Origin: Serendipita indica DSM 11827
Taxonomy: Eukaryota; Basidiomycota; Agaricomycetes; Sebacinales; Serendipitaceae
Length of the DNA stretch: 64,000 nucleotides
Reading direction: 5' to 3'
Assembly (NCBI GenBank): GCA_910890315.1
Contig: CAJVGD010000011.1
Coordinates: 124,001-188,000 of the forward strand
Part shown: positions 61,949-64,000 of the stretch, one piece after another
Position numbering within the stretch: the first letter of the stretch is position 1
How the letters are laid out: each line of letters opens with the position of its first letter
Position numbers and translations under genes: made by a program
Notes under the pieces: generated by a model
Told to the model about the DNA's origin: nothing
The model's database searches: none
The model's input: the letters and a program-made list of their open reading frames with translations, nothing else

Positions 61949-63071
61949 ATGTGGAAAGTACTCGTCCTTCTTGCGCTATCTGTACAGAGCTTTGCTGCCG
62001 TCCTCGAGGTTCGCAGTGACGCGCACCTCCAAAAGCGTTGCTCCGCTAGCTCCAACTTCCCAAATCCGTCAACTACGATTAGCGGCAAATCCGCAATCAC
62101 AGTTGAGTCTGGCAAGACTTTCGATGGTATGTGACAATCATCCATATATTTCACGTGGCTGAGTGGTTCCATAGGTGGCAACAAGCGCTACGACCGAGGA
62201 TCTGGCGCTTGCAGCGGTCAATCTGAAGGTGGCGACTCTGATGCTGGTGAGTCGCTTCTAGCAACTCTATCCAAAGCTTATTCTACGTAGTCTTCATCGT
62301 CAAGGCTGGTGGAACGTTGAAGAATGTTGTCATTGGCAAGGTAGGGCCTTATAACATCTATGTAGGGTTCACCTGACTTCTTTTGACAAGAATCAAGCGG
62401 AAGGTGTCCATTGTACCGGGTGTAGGTGACATTATTGCAGCACTGTGGCATACGCTAACACGTAGTAGACTGTACACTCCAGAACGTTTGGTTTGAGGAC
62501 GTGTGTGAGGATGCGATTACCATCAAGGGAGACAGTAAGTCCTCGTATTCAGACTACCCAGATATACTCAATTAGCATCTCACTTCACAGAGGCCGGCCA
62601 GACGTCGCAGATTATCGGAGGTGGCGCCCTCAAGGCCTCAGATAAGGTCATTCAGCACAATGGTTGTGGTACTGTCAAGGTTCGTATTTACGTTGATTGA
62701 GCTTGAATAACGGCCGATTTTTTCTAGATCACAAACTTTTACGCCAAAACATACGGAAAGCTCTACCGCTCTTGCGGAAATGTCGGTCTCTTTCTCCTCA
62801 TGGGTCGATACATGCTAATTCCCGCGCAGTGCAAGACCCAATGCCAACGCAAGGTCATTATCAGCGGCGTCGAGGCTCGTGGCGGGTATGAGCAGTTGTC
62901 CCATAATATGACGTGTGCTGATGTCCTCCCAGAAACGACCTCGCTGGTATCAACAAGAACTACGGCGACACCGCAAGCATCACCAACTCCTGCTACGACA
63001 CTGCACATCCATGCGTGCTCTATGATGGAAATTCTACAGGCGCCGAACCTAAGAAGCTGGGTTACTGCTAA
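61949..63071 (+). CDS. secreted pectate lyase, polysaccharide lyase family 3
   Basis: Extracellular enzyme that cleaves polygalacturonate by beta-elimination, acting on plant cell wall pectin. It has a clear signal peptide ([20 protein letters not shown]) and a Lys-Arg site at LQKR. Nine exons, some only 31-56 nt (62391-62421, 62291-62340, 62728-62781, 62830-62885), join in phase to 244 residues. The PL3 core reads [20 protein letters not shown], then [40 protein letters not shown], and [20 protein letters not shown], followed by ADKVIQHNG-type [20 protein letters not shown] and [11 protein letters not shown]. Multiple Cys pairs fit a disulfide-bonded parallel beta-helix. It ends [15 protein letters not shown] box lies ~100 bp upstream. 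Confidence 0.93.
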
Positions 63072-64000
63072 AATCTCTCTCGCGTTGTGCATGTACTCGA
63101 TGGCCAAACCGACCTTGGTCCATATACCTCCAAATTCACTCGTTGCCACATTATTTTGCTGCATTGAGGTCAAAGGGTCTTCTGGCAAACGCTCGCGAGA
63201 TTGAGACTGAGACGGAGATAATCCATAACTATCGATGTGCCATGCATCAAAAGAGTGGACTGGATTCTTCATTCGAAGCAGAAATCTTCAGTATGCTGTC
63301 AAAACGTCAAAGCAACTAGTCGTCTCTCACAACTACTTCGTCCATCAGATCCCGTCCCCATGCGCCCTGCCACCCGAAGTTGAGAGATGCCACCACCTTC
63401 GCGCTCAAAGACTCCGCAGCCTCACGTGAAAGAATATTCTCCACGAACTCTCAGATTCTTCAATAGGGAAGCATATTTCACGGCAGCCACTCGAGGGGAG
63501 CGGGCCGGGTGGGTGCTTTAGTCCGGGCAGTTGCTATTCATCTGGCGGATATACACACGTACCAGTCACGCTGTTTGCCGTGAGATCTAAATTCTATGTT
63601 GCAGCGGCTTAGACGCGGCTCTAAAAATTCTGGCTTGGCAAGGGCTATGAACATGATTCTTCCGGATCCCCGCAAGAGGATCCCCGCACGACCCGGCAAA
63701 AATAGATGCATAGAACCGTGACTAGCAAAGTCGAATTCATTGCGGCTCCCGGTTCCACTGTACCAGTCACGCTTCCTTGACTGGTCAGCGAATAGGCAGT
63801 AGTTTTCAATTTCGAGCAATCAAGATTGGCAAAGTTATTCGAATAACCTATGTTCCGACGGAAATTTATGCGAGTTATAACCTCCCCAGCTGGTCTGATC
63901 CCTCAAATGCAACGGGCCGCTTTGATCCAACAACTAGTAAGTTCGGTCACGAGGAGCATAATTCTGCGGTTAAAGTGGCCCGCATACTTCATTTTTGAGC
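63072..64000. other. gene-free right edge
   Basis: About 930 bp with the 3' UTR of the pectate lyase. Short frames at the edge (for example plus 63777-63998) have no recognisable domain. Two small direct repeats are listed separately. Confidence 0.45.
63559..63773. repeat. short direct repeats in right-edge interval
   Basis: The 14-mer GTACCAGTCACGCT occurs at 63559-63572 and again at 63760-63773. Between them, GGATCCCCGCA occurs twice in near-tandem at 63664-63674 and 63678-63688 (14-nt period). Too short to call a transposon footprint, but two repeat pairs in 215 bp is unusual in this otherwise repeat-poor window. Confidence 0.5.

Overview
The window is nuclear DNA from a filamentous basidiomycete, most likely an agaricomycete. 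Genes are split by many short introns (about 44-75 nt, GT-AG with CTGAC/CTAAC-type branch sites) and packed on both strands at roughly one per 2 kb. The gene set is fungal: a pentafunctional AROM protein, an alternative NADH dehydrogenase, Zn2Cys6 and C2H2 regulators, a Cdc4-type myosin light chain and a family 3 pectate lyase. The pectate lyase and overall style would fit a plant-associated group such as Rhizoctonia/Ceratobasidium; that placement is inference. I see no tRNA, rRNA, CRISPR, prophage or intact transposon.

Layout, left to right. 1-12 kb: a truncated P-loop protein, a large Zn2Cys6 transcription factor, a HAD phosphatase of the 4-nitrophenylphosphatase type, a Zrg17-like zinc transporter and an F-box/leucine-rich protein. 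12-24 kb: an unrecognised polytopic membrane protein, EMC2, an MFS transporter, the nuclear-pore membrane protein NDC1, a TMEM184/DUF300 membrane protein and the tRNA m1A58 methyltransferase subunit TRM6. 24-34 kb: a glycerol-3-phosphate acyltransferase, a mitochondrial NADH dehydrogenase and ARO1. 34-36 kb: a gene-free stretch. 36-45 kb: a C2H2 regulator, PEX19, the CDC4-type light chain, CTF4 and mitochondrial ribosomal protein uS4m. 45-52 kb: an unknown membrane-anchored coiled-coil protein, a family 8 glycosyltransferase, a complex I 12-kDa subunit, a CUE-domain ER protein and an unknown low-complexity protein. 52-60 kb: a 2,325-residue myosin II heavy chain. 60-64 kb: a LYRM2-like protein and the secreted pectate lyase.

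Links between genes. The myosin II heavy chain (two IQ motifs) and its probable essential light chain lie about 13 kb apart. NADH dehydrogenase, complex I 12 kDa, uS4m and the LYR protein form a scattered mitochondrial set. EMC2, the GPAT, the CUE protein and the Zrg17-like transporter are ER/secretory. Several genes are divergent pairs with very short shared promoters (34, 58, 102, 157, 189, 200 and 255 bp between start codons).

I found no clear new multi-gene system. The most distinctive signals are in gene architecture: start codons that form a whole coding exon, a 13-nt microexon, three GC-AG introns, and a stop-free 48-nt intron that a simple reading would retain. Exon models were built by hand from splice signals plus frame continuity. 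Where every exon length and phase closed on a full reading frame (phosphatase, Zrg17-like, EMC2, TMEM184, TRM6, GPAT, NADH dehydrogenase, ARO1, PEX19, CDC4, MYO2, LYRM2, pectate lyase) confidence is high.
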